NCBI RefSeq assembly: GCF_009668025.1
Contig: NZ_WJXZ01000002.1
Span: 503,216 to 567,215, forward strand
DNA from: Larkinella terrae
Lineage (GTDB): Bacteria; Bacteroidota; Bacteroidia; Cytophagales; Spirosomataceae
Direction of reading: 5' to 3'
DNA: 64,000 bases
Below, piece after piece: positions 7,471 through 17,060 of this stretch (position 1 is its first letter; each line of letters opens with the position of its first letter). The notes below the pieces were generated by a model, which saw nothing but the letters and a program-made list of their open reading frames with translations, was not told the origin of the DNA and ran no database searches. Both the position numbers and the translations under genes were made by a program.

Positions 7471-9363
7471 TCAATAGGCTCTCACGCCTTTGCCTTCCAC
7501 AAAATTAACGAAGGCTTTGTTTACAACTTTATTGCCGCCGGGGGTTGGGTAATTACCCGTGAAGTACCAGTCACCGATGTGGTTGGGACAGGCTTTGCGA
7601 AGGTTTTCGACCGTTTGGAAAATAACCGCTACTTCGGCTTTCAGATCTTTCGGCGTCACGATCTCGGCTACTTTGTCCGAAATCTGGTCGTGTGTGAAGG
7701 GATCGTACAACGCCGTGACGTAGTTGGTCGTTGAAGCATTGCCCGATTCGATGGCCGCGACGCATTGCGCATAAATTTCGTCGACCCGGTTCTCCAAACC
7801 GCTTTCTTTCAGCAGTTGCAGCGTTGCCCGGAAGGCCACAAATTCCTTCATTTTCGACATGTCGATTCCGTAGCAGTCGGGGAAGCGAATCTGGGGGGCC
7901 GACGAAACAATGATGATTTTCTTGGGACCCAGCCGGTCGAGCATCTTTAGAATGCTTTTCTCAAGCGTGGTGCCGCGAACGATCGAATCATCGATAACCA
8001 CCACATTGTCAACGCCTTTCCGAATGACTTCAAAAGTGGTGTCGTACACGTGCGAGACCATCTCGTCCCGTTGCGAATCGTCGGTAATGAACGTCCGCAG
8101 TTTCACATCTTTCGAAACAAGTTTCTCGATCCGCGGGCGGAACGACAGAAGCCGGTCGAGGTCCTGTTCAAACAGAATACCGTCCATGATGGCTTTCTTA
8201 CGCTGCTTGGCCAGGTATTCCTCGATGCCTTCCACCAGGCCGAAGAACGACGTTTCGGCGGTGTTCGGGATGTACGAGAAAACCGTATTCTCCAGATCGT
8301 AATCAATTTCCTGCAAAATCTGGGGAATCAGCAGCTTGCCGAGCGTTTTCCGCTCGTTATAAATATCGGGATCGGAAGCGCGGGAGAAATAAATCCGCTC
8401 GAAACTACAAGAGCGTTTTTCAATCGGCTTGATAAATTCGTATTCGTCGTATTCGCCGTATTTATCAATGATGAGCGCGTGACCGGGCTTCACTTCGTGA
8501 ATCTGATTGTATTCAACGTTGAACGCGGTTTTGATTGCCGGTTTTTCGGAAGCCACCACCACCACTTCGTCGTCGGCGTAGTAATAGGCCGGACGGATAC
8601 CCGCCGGATCGCGGGCGACAAACGCAGCCCCAAAACCGGTCATGCCCACCATCGAATACCCGCCGTCGAAATCGCGGCAGGAGCGGTGCAGCACCCGTTG
8701 AAGGTCCATGTTGTCCTCGATGATATCGGAAAGATCCGGATTTTCGTAAATGCCCTTGAAGCGATCGAACACCCGCTGGTTTTCCTCGTCCAGAAAGTGG
8801 CCGATTTTTTCCATAACCGTGACCGTATCCACCTCATCTTTCGGGTGTTGCCCCAACGAAACCAGCTTGTTGAACAGTTCTTCCACATTGGTCATGTTGA
8901 AGTTACCAGCCATTACGAGGTTGCGGCTGCGCCAGTTGTTCTGACGAAGCATCGGGTGACAGTTTTCAATTTCGTTTGCGCCGTGCGTACCGTAACGCAG
9001 GTGACCCATCCAGACTTCTCCCGTAAAAGCAAGGTTTTCCTGAAGCCAGCGGGCATCGCGGGCTTTTTCCTTGTTGTTCTTTAGTGCTTTGCGGAATTTT
9101 TTATTGATTTTCTGGAAGATGTCGGCGACCGGCTGGCTGGCTACCGAGCGGTAGCGGCTGATGTAGCGGTGGCCCGGAGGCACGTCAATTTTGATGTTGG
9201 CAACTCCGGCTCCGTCCTGGCCCCGGTTTACCTGTTTTTCCATCAGCAGATACAACTTATTGATGCCGTATAAATGAGTGCCGTACTTATCGATGTAATA
9301 TTGATACGGCTTGCGGAGCCTTATCAGGGCTATCCCGCACTCGTGCTTTATGGCGTCGCTCAT
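7471..9363 (-). CDS. purF: Amidophosphoribosyltransferase (PurF), long Bacteroidota form
   Basis: 630 residues. First committed step of purine synthesis: PRPP plus glutamine gives phosphoribosylamine. The class II glutaminase domain begins at Cys9 (HECGIAL), so an 8-residue propeptide must be removed to expose the nucleophile; GHLRYGTHG and GNFNMTN are further glutaminase motifs. The PRPP-binding signature VVVIDDSIVRGTT lies at about 452-464. The protein is longer than E. coli PurF (~505) because of insertions and a C-terminal extension typical of Bacteroidota. A sequence reading TAACTTTG on the minus strand (9430-9437) matches the Bacteroidota -7 element TAnnTTTG and may be its promoter. Confidence 0.95.
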   Translation of the reverse strand: MSDAIKHECGIALIRLRKPYQYYIDKYGTHLYGINKLYLLMEKQVNRGQDGAGVANIKIDVPPGHRYISRYRSVASQPVADIFQKINKKFRKALKNNKEKARDARWLQENLAFTGEVWMGHLRYGTHGANEIENCHPMLRQNNWRSRNLVMAGNFNMTNVEELFNKLVSLGQHPKDEVDTVTVMEKIGHFLDEENQRVFDRFKGIYENPDLSDIIEDNMDLQRVLHRSCRDFDGGYSMVGMTGFGAAFVARDPAGIRPAYYYADDEVVVVASEKPAIKTAFNVEYNQIHEVKPGHALIIDKYGEYDEYEFIKPIEKRSCSFERIYFSRASDPDIYNERKTLGKLLIPQILQEIDYDLENTVFSYIPNTAETSFFGLVEGIEEYLAKQRKKAIMDGILFEQDLDRLLSFRPRIEKLVSKDVKLRTFITDDSQRDEMVSHVYDTTFEVIRKGVDNVVVIDDSIVRGTTLEKSILKMLDRLGPKKIIIVSSAPQIRFPDCYGIDMSKMKEFVAFRATLQLLKESGLENRVDEIYAQCVAAIESGNASTTNYVTALYDPFTHDQISDKVAEIVTPKDLKAEVAVIFQTVENLRKACPNHIGDWYFTGNYPTPGGNKVVNKAFVNFVEGKGVRAY

Positions 9364-10015
9364 GCCTGGTGTTTTAGTAGTTATGAAGGTAACCTCCGAC
9401 GATTACTTTTCGTTCAGTTGAAGTTAAGGCAAAGTTACGAAAAGGGCAAAGTCTATTACGTACCAGTAACGATACTTTTTATAAAAATGATTTATCGCTA
9501 CAATAAAAGTAAGCTGGCGTAGCAATGGCGACAATAAAAAAGAAAACGAAATTGGAGCGAATTACAGTTTGTATGTAAAAATATCAATTGTCTCATAGAC
9601 AGCTATTTATGTTTTAATTAACTGAATTAAAAGAAGAGGTTTAATTGTTTTTTCACAAGATTTTATTTGCATAGTACTACGTGTTTGTATAATATTGAAT
9701 GCAATAAGTAACTATAAGTCATCTTATTAGCAATACCATTAACTCTATCCACTATGATAAAAATGTACTCTCTCCTTCGGTTTCCGTATTCCCTTGGGTT
9801 AAAGTAAAGGAAATGGAAAAACCGCCGTCTTCACCCTTTCAGTAAGTACGCTTCCCGGTTTCGCTCTTTTTGATCTGCCAATGGATTTGGACATTGGATT
9901 ATCAACGGTTTGTATCTGCGATTTGGTTTAACAGGACCTGGCATACAGGCGCTTGTCAAAACTTGATTTTGGCTTCTCCTTTTTGTCTTTTTCAGTCAAC
10001 ATTTTGTTCCTACCC
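9364..10015. other. Noncoding gap between divergent purF and beta-helix gene
   Basis: About 650 bp, AT-rich in 9530-9760. Apart from the purF -7-like element nothing convincing was seen: no RNA gene, no strong hairpin. A 17-codon frame from 9753 has no support. Confidence 0.5.
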
Positions 10016-12535
10016 ATGAAAAAATCTACTTCTGATTACATTTTTGTACGTCAACCACTCTGCCCGGCCCGACTGAAATTCCTGTCAGTTTTGCTAATTC
10101 TCTTTTTAGGAACCACCTCCGGGCTCTTTGCCCAGATTACCGTCAATGGCTCTGGTAATTATTCAACCATCCAGGAAGCCATCGACAATGCATCAGCCGG
10201 TGCAACCATTGCCGTACCAGCGGGTACGTACAATGAAAATGTGACCGTCACCAAGTCGCTTACCATTACCGGCGCAGGCCGGACCAGCACAACCATCGTT
10301 GGACAGGCTGGCGGATCAGGCAACGCGACGGTTGAAGTGAATGGATCAAGCTCCGCCATCACCGGATTTTCCCTGACCGGATTTACAATAATCGGTTTAG
10401 AGAAAGGCCCTCCGGGCATTGAATATTCCGCGCTCAATTTAATCGGCACACTGAATACTACTTCGATTACGAACAATGAAATTGTTGCCAAGGGCGATCT
10501 GGGTCTCCTGACAAACTATGGAAGTACAATCAATACGATTACGGTAAGCGGAAACATTTTCTCCGGGAAAACTTTTGAAGGAGAAGATCCCGCTGTAATT
10601 GCCAGTTCGCCGGAGCAGTTCACCGTACCCAACGCAGCTCGCCCGCTGGTTTTCTTCAATGGCGGAGACGCCGGAAAACGGATTACCAATCTGACCTTCA
10701 CGGACAACCAGATAACGGGTATTGCCGGAACGGCAACGGCGGGTAATTTACTCGTGAATATCGAGGCTGATAATGTTACAATTAAAGGAAATACCTTTTC
10801 CGGTTCCACCGGCGGCTCAAATCCAAGAGCTGCTTTGCGAATACGCGGGACCGGTTTTAGCGTAACCTGTAATACGTTTCAGGCAACATCCTGTACCAAC
10901 TGCCTGTATATCGAACAGGATCGGCCATCTGAAACGCCATTTGCAGCCGGAACTCCCAACAGCATCGCGGGTGTTGCGGCTCAAAACACATTCCCGGCCG
11001 ATGCCGCTTATCTGAGTCCCGGAAATACGCCAAAGTCGGTCTATGTTTTCACTTCAACCGCCCAGGCACAGGCCTACGCCAATTCCCCTAACACCGGACA
11101 ATCCGTCATTGCCGCGCGTTTCATCGCAACTCCTGCCAGCCAGACCGTTAATGCCGGAGTAACCGCATCGATAACCGCCGTTGGCTGTGATGGTGGAACG
11201 GTTTCCTGGAATCCGGGCGGGGCGTCCGGCGCGTCATTCACGACACCGGCTGTAACGGCTACCACTACGTATACGGCTACCTGTACGCCCGCGGGCGGAG
11301 GTTGCAGCTTCACAGCTACGGCCACGGTGGTGGTTCCGGTGGTGACGGGCAACTTCGAGGGATTCATGCAAACCGTAAACTGCAGTAATCTGACGGGCTG
11401 GGTTTGGGACAAAAATAAACCTAATACGCCCCTGCAGGTTGGTTTATACGAAGGAGATAACCTGATTACCATCATCAATGCCGATAAATTCCGGCAGGAT
11501 TTGCTGACGGCCAACAAGGGCAACGGTATTCATGCGTACAACATTCCGACGCCCGAAGAATTGAAAAATGGCATCACCCACGTGCTTACCGCCCGCGTGT
11601 TGAATAGTACTTACCAACTGAAGGATTCGCCAAAACCGCTGACTTGCGGAGCCACTAACCCGGCGCCGGTTGCGCCTGCGGTTGCTCCGCTGTCGGCCAC
11701 CATTAACGTGGCTTACACATCGAGTGCGTTGCCAGCTTTTACGGATTCTGACCCATTGACGTATGGCTTGACGGGCTTACCCGCTAACCTGACTTTCGAC
11801 GCAACATCCCGCGTCATTAGCGGTACGCCAATCGTTGCCGGAACGTTCCTGTTGAACTACACCGCCAGCGATGGAACCTCCACCAGCTCTACTAGCGTCA
11901 CGCTGACCGTAACCGGCACAAGTTCAGGTACGGTAACCGGCAATTTTGAAGGTTTCCTGCAAACCGTTAACTGCAGTGTCTTCACGGGTTGGGTTTACGA
12001 TAAAAACCAGCCCAATGCACCCATAACCGTTGAATTCTTTGAAGGCGGGAACAGCATTGGTGTCGTCGAAGCCAGCAATTACCGCCAGGATTTAAAAACC
12101 GCAGGCAAGGGAAATGGCTACCACGCTTTCAGCGTTCCAACTCCGGCGGGTTTGAAAACCGGTACGACCCGGGTCATCGGCGCACGGGTGTTGAACTCGA
12201 CTTACCAGCTAAAAGATTCGCCGAAATCGTTGAATTGTCCGTCGCCATCGACGCGTTTGTCGGCTTCTACTGCTGAAGGTAATAGTCTGAAAGTGAATGT
12301 ATTGGGTAACCCGGTTGCGGAGCAGGTGGATGTTGAAATTCAGGGTGCGGAAAATCAAGCGCTGCGTTTGCAGATCAACGATGCGCAGGGCCGGATCGTG
12401 ACCGAACGCCTTGTGCCGAACGCCGGGGCCATCGAACGCCAGACGCTCCGAGTGGGCAACCAGCCCGCCGGTTTGTTATTTCTGCGCGTGAGTGTTCCGG
12501 GGCAGGTTCGCACCCTCAAACTGCTGAAACCGTAA
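10016..12535 (+). CDS. Secreted beta-helix protein with duplicated module and T9SS sorting domain
   Basis: 839 residues from ATG 10016 (an upstream TTG at 9953 would add 21 residues before the signal peptide). Order: signal peptide ending near GLFAQ; right-handed parallel beta-helix like pectate-lyase/NosD proteins (ITVNGSGNYSTIQEAI, a PbH1-type start, then many NxITxxTF rungs); an Ig-like/PKD-like stretch; a ~100-residue module (TGNFEGFMQTVNC...STYQLKDSPKPLTC, DNA about 11344-11650); a putative Ig (He_PIG) domain; a second copy of the module (about 11935-12240, TGNFEGFLQTVNC); and a C-terminal type IX sorting domain ending LKLLKP. It is probably exported by T9SS and attached to the cell surface or released. 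The beta-helix suggests polysaccharide binding or lysis, but no catalytic residues could be assigned. Confidence 0.82.
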   Translation: MKKSTSDYIFVRQPLCPARLKFLSVLLILFLGTTSGLFAQITVNGSGNYSTIQEAIDNASAGATIAVPAGTYNENVTVTKSLTITGAGRTSTTIVGQAGGSGNATVEVNGSSSAITGFSLTGFTIIGLEKGPPGIEYSALNLIGTLNTTSITNNEIVAKGDLGLLTNYGSTINTITVSGNIFSGKTFEGEDPAVIASSPEQFTVPNAARPLVFFNGGDAGKRITNLTFTDNQITGIAGTATAGNLLVNIEADNVTIKGNTFSGSTGGSNPRAALRIRGTGFSVTCNTFQATSCTNCLYIEQDRPSETPFAAGTPNSIAGVAAQNTFPADAAYLSPGNTPKSVYVFTSTAQAQAYANSPNTGQSVIAARFIATPASQTVNAGVTASITAVGCDGGTVSWNPGGASGASFTTPAVTATTTYTATCTPAGGGCSFTATATVVVPVVTGNFEGFMQTVNCSNLTGWVWDKNKPNTPLQVGLYEGDNLITIINADKFRQDLLTANKGNGIHAYNIPTPEELKNGITHVLTARVLNSTYQLKDSPKPLTCGATNPAPVAPAVAPLSATINVAYTSSALPAFTDSDPLTYGLTGLPANLTFDATSRVISGTPIVAGTFLLNYTASDGTSTSSTSVTLTVTGTSSGTVTGNFEGFLQTVNCSVFTGWVYDKNQPNAPITVEFFEGGNSIGVVEASNYRQDLKTAGKGNGYHAFSVPTPAGLKTGTTRVIGARVLNSTYQLKDSPKSLNCPSPSTRLSASTAEGNSLKVNVLGNPVAEQVDVEIQGAENQALRLQINDAQGRIVTERLVPNAGAIERQTLRVGNQPAGLLFLRVSVPGQVRTLKLLKP

Positions 12536-12558
12536 AGGTTCGATTCATTTACTAAATG

Positions 12559-12594
12559 AAAATCCCGCTTTGACGACTCAGAGCGGGATTTTTT
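12559..12594. terminator. Intrinsic terminator
   Basis: Stem AAAATCCCGCT / AGCGGGATTTT with a 12-nt loop and T-run, placed between the convergent beta-helix and GH20-like genes; A-tract and T-tract allow use on both strands. Confidence 0.85.
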
Positions 12595-12603
12595 ATGATC
12601 AAA

Positions 12604-13716
12604 TTAGCGGGAAGCGGTTTTTCCAATTTCGTCGTACAGGGCCCTGAAACAATTGGATGCGGTATTTCCGGAATCATCCGACTTTTTTCGGCCGTAATAT
12701 TCGTCCAGAAACGAGCCGGCATCCGACCAGACCGTCTGAATCATTCCGTGAAACCGGTCTTTCATGGCTTTGGTCGACGTTGCCCGAAATTTGATCATGT
12801 CCTCCAACTGGAGGACCGCATTTTTGGGCATTCGCCACGGGCAGGTCATTACTTTCAGGCCCTTCATGGCAAAATAAACCGGAGTCTGGTCGGGGCGTTC
12901 GTAATGCCAGTCGCAGATCATAACGTCTTTCGGAATCAGATCTACGGCGCGGTGCGTGTTGTTCATGCTGGCTTCCCACATGCCCAAACCGGTGGTTTTT
13001 CCGTCCAGCAGCCGGTCGCCCCAGATCCACAACGTGCGTCCGTTCTGCTCCAGATGATCGCGGATCGTTTTCACTTCCCCCGCAAATAACTCGGCTTTGT
13101 CGCGCCCCGAACAACGCGGACATTTATCGTCGCCGATGTAAAACACCTCGTCCATGCCCGCGTGAAAAGCATCGGCCTCAAACACTTCGCAAATCTCATC
13201 GACCAGTTCAAACACCACTTTGTGAACCTCCGGATGCAACGGACAGTAGCTCTTGCAATACAAACCATCTGCGTTGGGCCACTTGTAACTGACCGGCATT
13301 TGAACATGCGGAGTTTCGTCAAATTGGGGATAAACCCGCAGCAGATTGTGCGTTTTGCGCGCCCAGGACTGGTGCCCAAGCAGATTGATTTGTGGAATCA
13401 GCCGGATATTGTTTTTCTGACAGACCTTCACCAGCTTCCGGACATCCCGTCTGGACAACGAAATACTGTCGCGCAGTTCGGGATGACTTTTGAATTCGTA
13501 ATTGAAATCGACTCTGAGAATCAGGGTATTTACGTGCCGGGGTGCCAGTTCTTTCTCGATAAATGTCACAAACTCATCTACGCGATCGGTTTGGGGAGCG
13601 CCGATGCAAAAACCGCGAACGGGCAGTAAACTATCGACCGGTATCTGGGCCGTCGACGCATTATACAGAAAAAGAAAACCAATCAATACGTAAAGTTTGG
13701 CGATTTGAGTTTTCAT
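12604..13716 (-). CDS. GH20-superfamily secreted hydrolase
   Basis: 370 residues with a signal peptide (cleavage near STAQ, residue 24). The TIM-barrel carries FHAGMDEVF with D189-E190, which matches the catalytic H-x-G-x-D-E of GH20 beta-N-acetylhexosaminidases, where the Asp-Glu pair assists substrate-assisted hydrolysis. The small GH20 N-terminal domain (GH20b) is missing, so it is a catalytic-domain-only form. A CPRC pair (199-202) plus C154 and C158 nearby could form disulfides or bind a metal. Substrate is likely an N-acetylhexosaminide, but enzymes of this short form are poorly characterised. It stands alone on the minus strand. Confidence 0.72.
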   Translation of the reverse strand: MKTQIAKLYVLIGFLFLYNASTAQIPVDSLLPVRGFCIGAPQTDRVDEFVTFIEKELAPRHVNTLILRVDFNYEFKSHPELRDSISLSRRDVRKLVKVCQKNNIRLIPQINLLGHQSWARKTHNLLRVYPQFDETPHVQMPVSYKWPNADGLYCKSYCPLHPEVHKVVFELVDEICEVFEADAFHAGMDEVFYIGDDKCPRCSGRDKAELFAGEVKTIRDHLEQNGRTLWIWGDRLLDGKTTGLGMWEASMNNTHRAVDLIPKDVMICDWHYERPDQTPVYFAMKGLKVMTCPWRMPKNAVLQLEDMIKFRATSTKAMKDRFHGMIQTVWSDAGSFLDEYYGRKKSDDSGNTASNCFRALYDEIGKTASR

Positions 13717-13836
13717 GGGTCGTGAGAGAAAGGAGTGAAGCAGGAGGAAGAGGCCTGCAATGCGGTCAAAAATACAAAAACTGCCCTACAGTAATCCGGA
13801 ATTTTCGAGTATGATTGCGCTTGCCCGACCTCCCAA

Positions 13837-15360
13837 CTACAAACGGCCAATCCACTGCAAAATCCACTCCGGTTTGAAAAACAGAATCAAAACCGGTACG
13901 GTCAGCACGGTGGCTAAAACGAGTTGCGGGCGGCTAAATCGAGTGTCTGATAAATGGGCGTCGGAAGCGGGTCGGAAGTAGAGCAGGAAAGGAATCCGGA
14001 GGTAATAAAATAAGGACACAACGGCATTCAGTAAACCGATACCAAACAGCGCCAGCAGCCAGGGATTATTGTCGGTCTGGTAGGCTTCCAGCAGGGCCGA
14101 AAACGCCAGGAGCTTAGCGGTAAATCCCACCGTTGGGGGTAGTCCCGTCAGGGCGATCATAACCGCTGTGAGGGCAGCGCTGAGGAGTGGTTGGCTATAG
14201 CCTAATCCACTGAAATTCTGTATAGTTAAACTGCTATTTTGCTGCGCCAGCAGATCAATCAGCAGAAAGGCCGCCATGTTGATAAACACATACGTGGTGA
14301 TGTAAAACGTAGCCGCTTCAAAACCGGTTTCGTTGAAAGCCATAACCCCCACCAGCAGAAAACCGGCGTGGGCGATGGACGAGTACGCCAGCAGTCGTTT
14401 CGCATCGGTTTGCCAGAGTGCCGAGAGGTTGCCCAGCGTAATACTGGCTAGCGAAATAACCGCTATTGGTGTCTGAAAAATACCCGGAAGGGCGGTTAGC
14501 ACTCGCATCAATATAAGCAATGCTGCGGCTTTGGGAGCTATTGAAAAAAAGGCGACTACGGGCGTTGGAGCCGCTTCGTAGGTGTCGGGCGTCCAGACGT
14601 GAAACGGCACGAGCGACAGTTTGAAAAGAATTCCGGCCAAAGTCAGAAAACCGGCGACGTACACCACAAATGAATCATTTTGAGTCAGTTGTCCCATGGA
14701 TTCCGACAGCGTGAGTGTTCCGGTCAATCCGTAGAGCAATGACATGCCGTATAACATGATGGCCGAACTGACAGCTCCAAAAAGCAGGTATTTCAAACCG
14801 CCTTCCGATGCCTTGCGGCTGGTCGAAAGCGCCGTCAGTAAATACGAACTGATGGAAACCAGCTCAATACTGAGATAAATCGTCAGCAGATTGATCGACA
14901 TCGTCATCAGATACAGGCCGAGGAGCATCCCGAGCAGGATCGGAAGCCAGTCGAGGGGCAGCTCGTTCCGGGGGCGGTCCACCACCCAGCCGTGCAGAAT
15001 CGCAAAAAAAGCCGCCAGGGTAACCACCAGTTTGTAGAAAACCGCCTGGTTATCAAGCAATAATACCGAACTGAAAAGAAAGCCCTTTTCCTGAGTCCAT
15101 TGGCCAACAACCAGCCATCCCGATGCGATTACCGCTGTCAGTGAAAGGGCGTACAGCATCGAGCGGTTTTTGAAATTCGGAAAGGAATGGGCTACGGTTG
15201 CGCCTGATTCGGACGAAAAACCGGCTAACTGCGCTTTGGGGCGGGGAGCAAGCAACAGATCGGCAATGACGACAAGCACAATGGCGAAAACCAGCGCCAG
15301 TTCCGGCCAGAAACCGGACAAGCTCCGTAAACTATCATTCAGTTGATCAATGAGTTGCAA
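13837..15360 (-). CDS. nuoN: NADH-quinone oxidoreductase subunit N
   Basis: 507 residues with about 14 membrane helices; antiporter-like subunit of complex I that takes part in proton pumping. Recognised by the Mrp/NuoN core (SIELVSISSYLLTAL, then FKLSLVPFHVWTPDTYEAAP with the conserved Lys, and the KRLLAYSSIAHAGFLLVG segment). In most genomes nuoN is the last gene of a nuoA-N operon. Here no other nuo gene is adjacent: upstream on the minus strand there is only a plus-strand unrelated gene. The protein looks intact, so the rest of complex I is probably encoded elsewhere. Confidence 0.93.
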   Translation of the reverse strand: MQLIDQLNDSLRSLSGFWPELALVFAIVLVVIADLLLAPRPKAQLAGFSSESGATVAHSFPNFKNRSMLYALSLTAVIASGWLVVGQWTQEKGFLFSSVLLLDNQAVFYKLVVTLAAFFAILHGWVVDRPRNELPLDWLPILLGMLLGLYLMTMSINLLTIYLSIELVSISSYLLTALSTSRKASEGGLKYLLFGAVSSAIMLYGMSLLYGLTGTLTLSESMGQLTQNDSFVVYVAGFLTLAGILFKLSLVPFHVWTPDTYEAAPTPVVAFFSIAPKAAALLILMRVLTALPGIFQTPIAVISLASITLGNLSALWQTDAKRLLAYSSIAHAGFLLVGVMAFNETGFEAATFYITTYVFINMAAFLLIDLLAQQNSSLTIQNFSGLGYSQPLLSAALTAVMIALTGLPPTVGFTAKLLAFSALLEAYQTDNNPWLLALFGIGLLNAVVSLFYYLRIPFLLYFRPASDAHLSDTRFSRPQLVLATVLTVPVLILFFKPEWILQWIGRL

Positions 15361-15495
15361 AGCGCGGATAAATAGGCAGAATTTGATGGCGGTAAAGGTA
15401 CAAAAAAAGCGTACTGGTTTTGGCGTTGGTTCGTTATCTTGTACGGACGAATACCGTTTTCGACTTCGATCAACCGTTTTAATGCACTACTACCC

Positions 15496-16161
15496 ATGAA
15501 AGCAATGCTGATTTTGGGCCTGCTCGCATTCGGGCTGACCACCGCAACCCGCGCCCAGGGCGTTTTTCTGACCGACGTCAACGGGCAGGTGCTGCGGGCT
15601 AATAAATACGTAGACGTGCAGGGGTCGCCGTATCTGAATGAAGCCTGGAAGGTCGGTTCGGTTACGGCGGCCAATAATAAGTCGTATCCAAACCTGAAAG
15701 TTCGTTACGACGCCCACGCGGGCGAACTCGAATATCTGCAGAACGAACAGCCGTACCGCCTGAGTCCGTCAGCCATCAGGGAATTCAGGATTACCGACGA
15801 CAAAGAGCTGGTGTTCCGCAACGGTTTTGCTGCGGTGAACAACAATACACCGACAACTTTTTACCAGGTTCTGGTCGACGGGCCAACCAAGTTGCTGAAG
15901 CAGTTGAAAGTCAACATCATCGAAAACAAACCGTTCAATTCGGCAACGGTAACCAGAGAGTTCCAGAAGCAGGAACTGTATTTCATTGCCAAACCGGATG
16001 GAGCCCTTCAGCGGATCCAGAAAAACAAAAAATCGGTGCTGGCCGCGTTAACGGACCAGAAAGAGCGCGTCGAAAAGTTCATCAAAGAGCAGGATCTGAA
16101 CCTAAGCGACGAAACAAACCTGATCGCGCTGCTGGAGAGTTACAATACTTCTGACCATTGA
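15496..16161 (+). CDS. Secreted protein of unknown function
   Basis: 221 residues from ATG 15496; the upstream in-frame ATG at 15439 would precede the signal peptide by 19 residues. Signal peptide (MKAMLILGLLAFGLTTATRAQ), then a mixed alpha/beta region and a Lys/Glu-rich helical C-terminus (about 175-215, ALTDQKERVEKFIKEQDLNL) likely to form a helix or coiled coil. No recognised domain. It faces terC and ends in a nested hairpin region. Confidence 0.7.
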   Translation: MKAMLILGLLAFGLTTATRAQGVFLTDVNGQVLRANKYVDVQGSPYLNEAWKVGSVTAANNKSYPNLKVRYDAHAGELEYLQNEQPYRLSPSAIREFRITDDKELVFRNGFAAVNNNTPTTFYQVLVDGPTKLLKQLKVNIIENKPFNSATVTREFQKQELYFIAKPDGALQRIQKNKKSVLAALTDQKERVEKFIKEQDLNLSDETNLIALLESYNTSDH

Positions 16162-16246
16162 CGATTGCTGATTGACCATTGATATAGCCGGTTGTCGATT
16201 ATCAATGGTCGATTATCAATGGTCGGTGGTCAATCGTCAATGGTCA
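16152..16246. terminator. Nested inverted repeats between convergent genes
   Basis: Outer stem 16152-16167 / 16231-16246 (TGACCATTGACGATTG and its complement, 16 bp perfect); inner stem 16174-16184 / 16214-16224 (GACCATTGATA). The words GACCATTGA and TCAATGGTC recur at least five times, so several alternative hairpins are possible. It probably terminates both converging genes. Confidence 0.6.
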
Positions 16247-16250
16247 ATAA

Positions 16251-17060
16251 TCAAATCACCCCTTCCCGTTTGGCCTGTTCTTCGTAGCCGTGGAGTTGAA
16301 CGGGCTGTTGCTTTTTCCGCATTTTAATGTTGAGGACTTCGACCAGCAGCGAGAACGCAATGGCAAAATAGAGATATCCTTTGGGCACCGCGCCCACTTC
16401 GTTGTTGAACAGAACCACTTCGGCCAGGTGCGCGCCTTCGGCAATGAGCATAAAACCGATCATGATCAGGAACGCCAGCCCAAGCATCTGAATACTAGGG
16501 TGATCGTTGACGAATTTTCCGACGGGTCCGGCAAAAAACATCATGATGAGTACGGACAGCACGACGGCGATAATCATCACGGTTACATTCTGGGTAAGGC
16601 CGACGGCGGTCAGAATGGAGTCGATTGAGAAGACAATATTAATGATGGCAATCTGGGTGACGACCCCGGAAATGCTGGCTTTCCCTTTGGGCGTCGTGTC
16701 TTCTTCGTGCGAGCTGCCTTCCAGTTTGTGGTGAATTTCCGAGGTGGCTTTGTACAGCAAAAACAGCCCGCCGACGAAAAGAATCAGGCTTTGACCGGTA
16801 AAAGCCACTTTCAGCCAGTTGCTTTCGTAGTGCATGAAGGGTTTACTGAGTGAAATCAGGATCGAAATCCCAAATAGCAGAATAACCCGGAAGATCATGG
16901 CCAGCAATAAACCCAGATTGCGGGCTTTGGGCTGGTCGCTCAGGGGAAGCTTGTTGGCGGCAATAGAGATGAAAATGATATTATCGATACCCAGAACAAT
17001 TTCCAGAAATGTCAGTGTCAGTAAACTGATGATGTTTTCTGCGGAGAACAATTGATCCAT
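16251..17060 (-). CDS. TerC-family integral membrane protein
   Basis: 269 residues, about seven membrane helices. TerC family hallmarks are clear: FLEIVLGIDNIIFISI near the N-terminus and a second FSIDSILTAVGL in the middle, each with an acidic residue inside the membrane. The family is linked to tellurite resistance and, in characterised members, to metal (manganese) export or metallation of exported proteins. No other ter genes are nearby, so a metal-homeostasis role is more likely than tellurite resistance. The ATG at 17060 gives the usual short hydrophilic start. Confidence 0.88.
   Translation of the reverse strand: MDQLFSAENIISLLTLTFLEIVLGIDNIIFISIAANKLPLSDQPKARNLGLLLAMIFRVILLFGISILISLSKPFMHYESNWLKVAFTGQSLILFVGGLFLLYKATSEIHHKLEGSSHEEDTTPKGKASISGVVTQIAIINIVFSIDSILTAVGLTQNVTVMIIAVVLSVLIMMFFAGPVGKFVNDHPSIQMLGLAFLIMIGFMLIAEGAHLAEVVLFNNEVGAVPKGYLYFAIAFSLLVEVLNIKMRKKQQPVQLHGYEEQAKREGVI

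Noticed and set aside
8050-9084. 344-codon plus-strand frame opposite purF
   Set aside because: PurF is certain and the frame has no recognisable motif.
9753-9806. 17-codon leader peptide frame before the beta-helix gene
   Set aside because: No attenuator structure or conservation evidence; chance frame.
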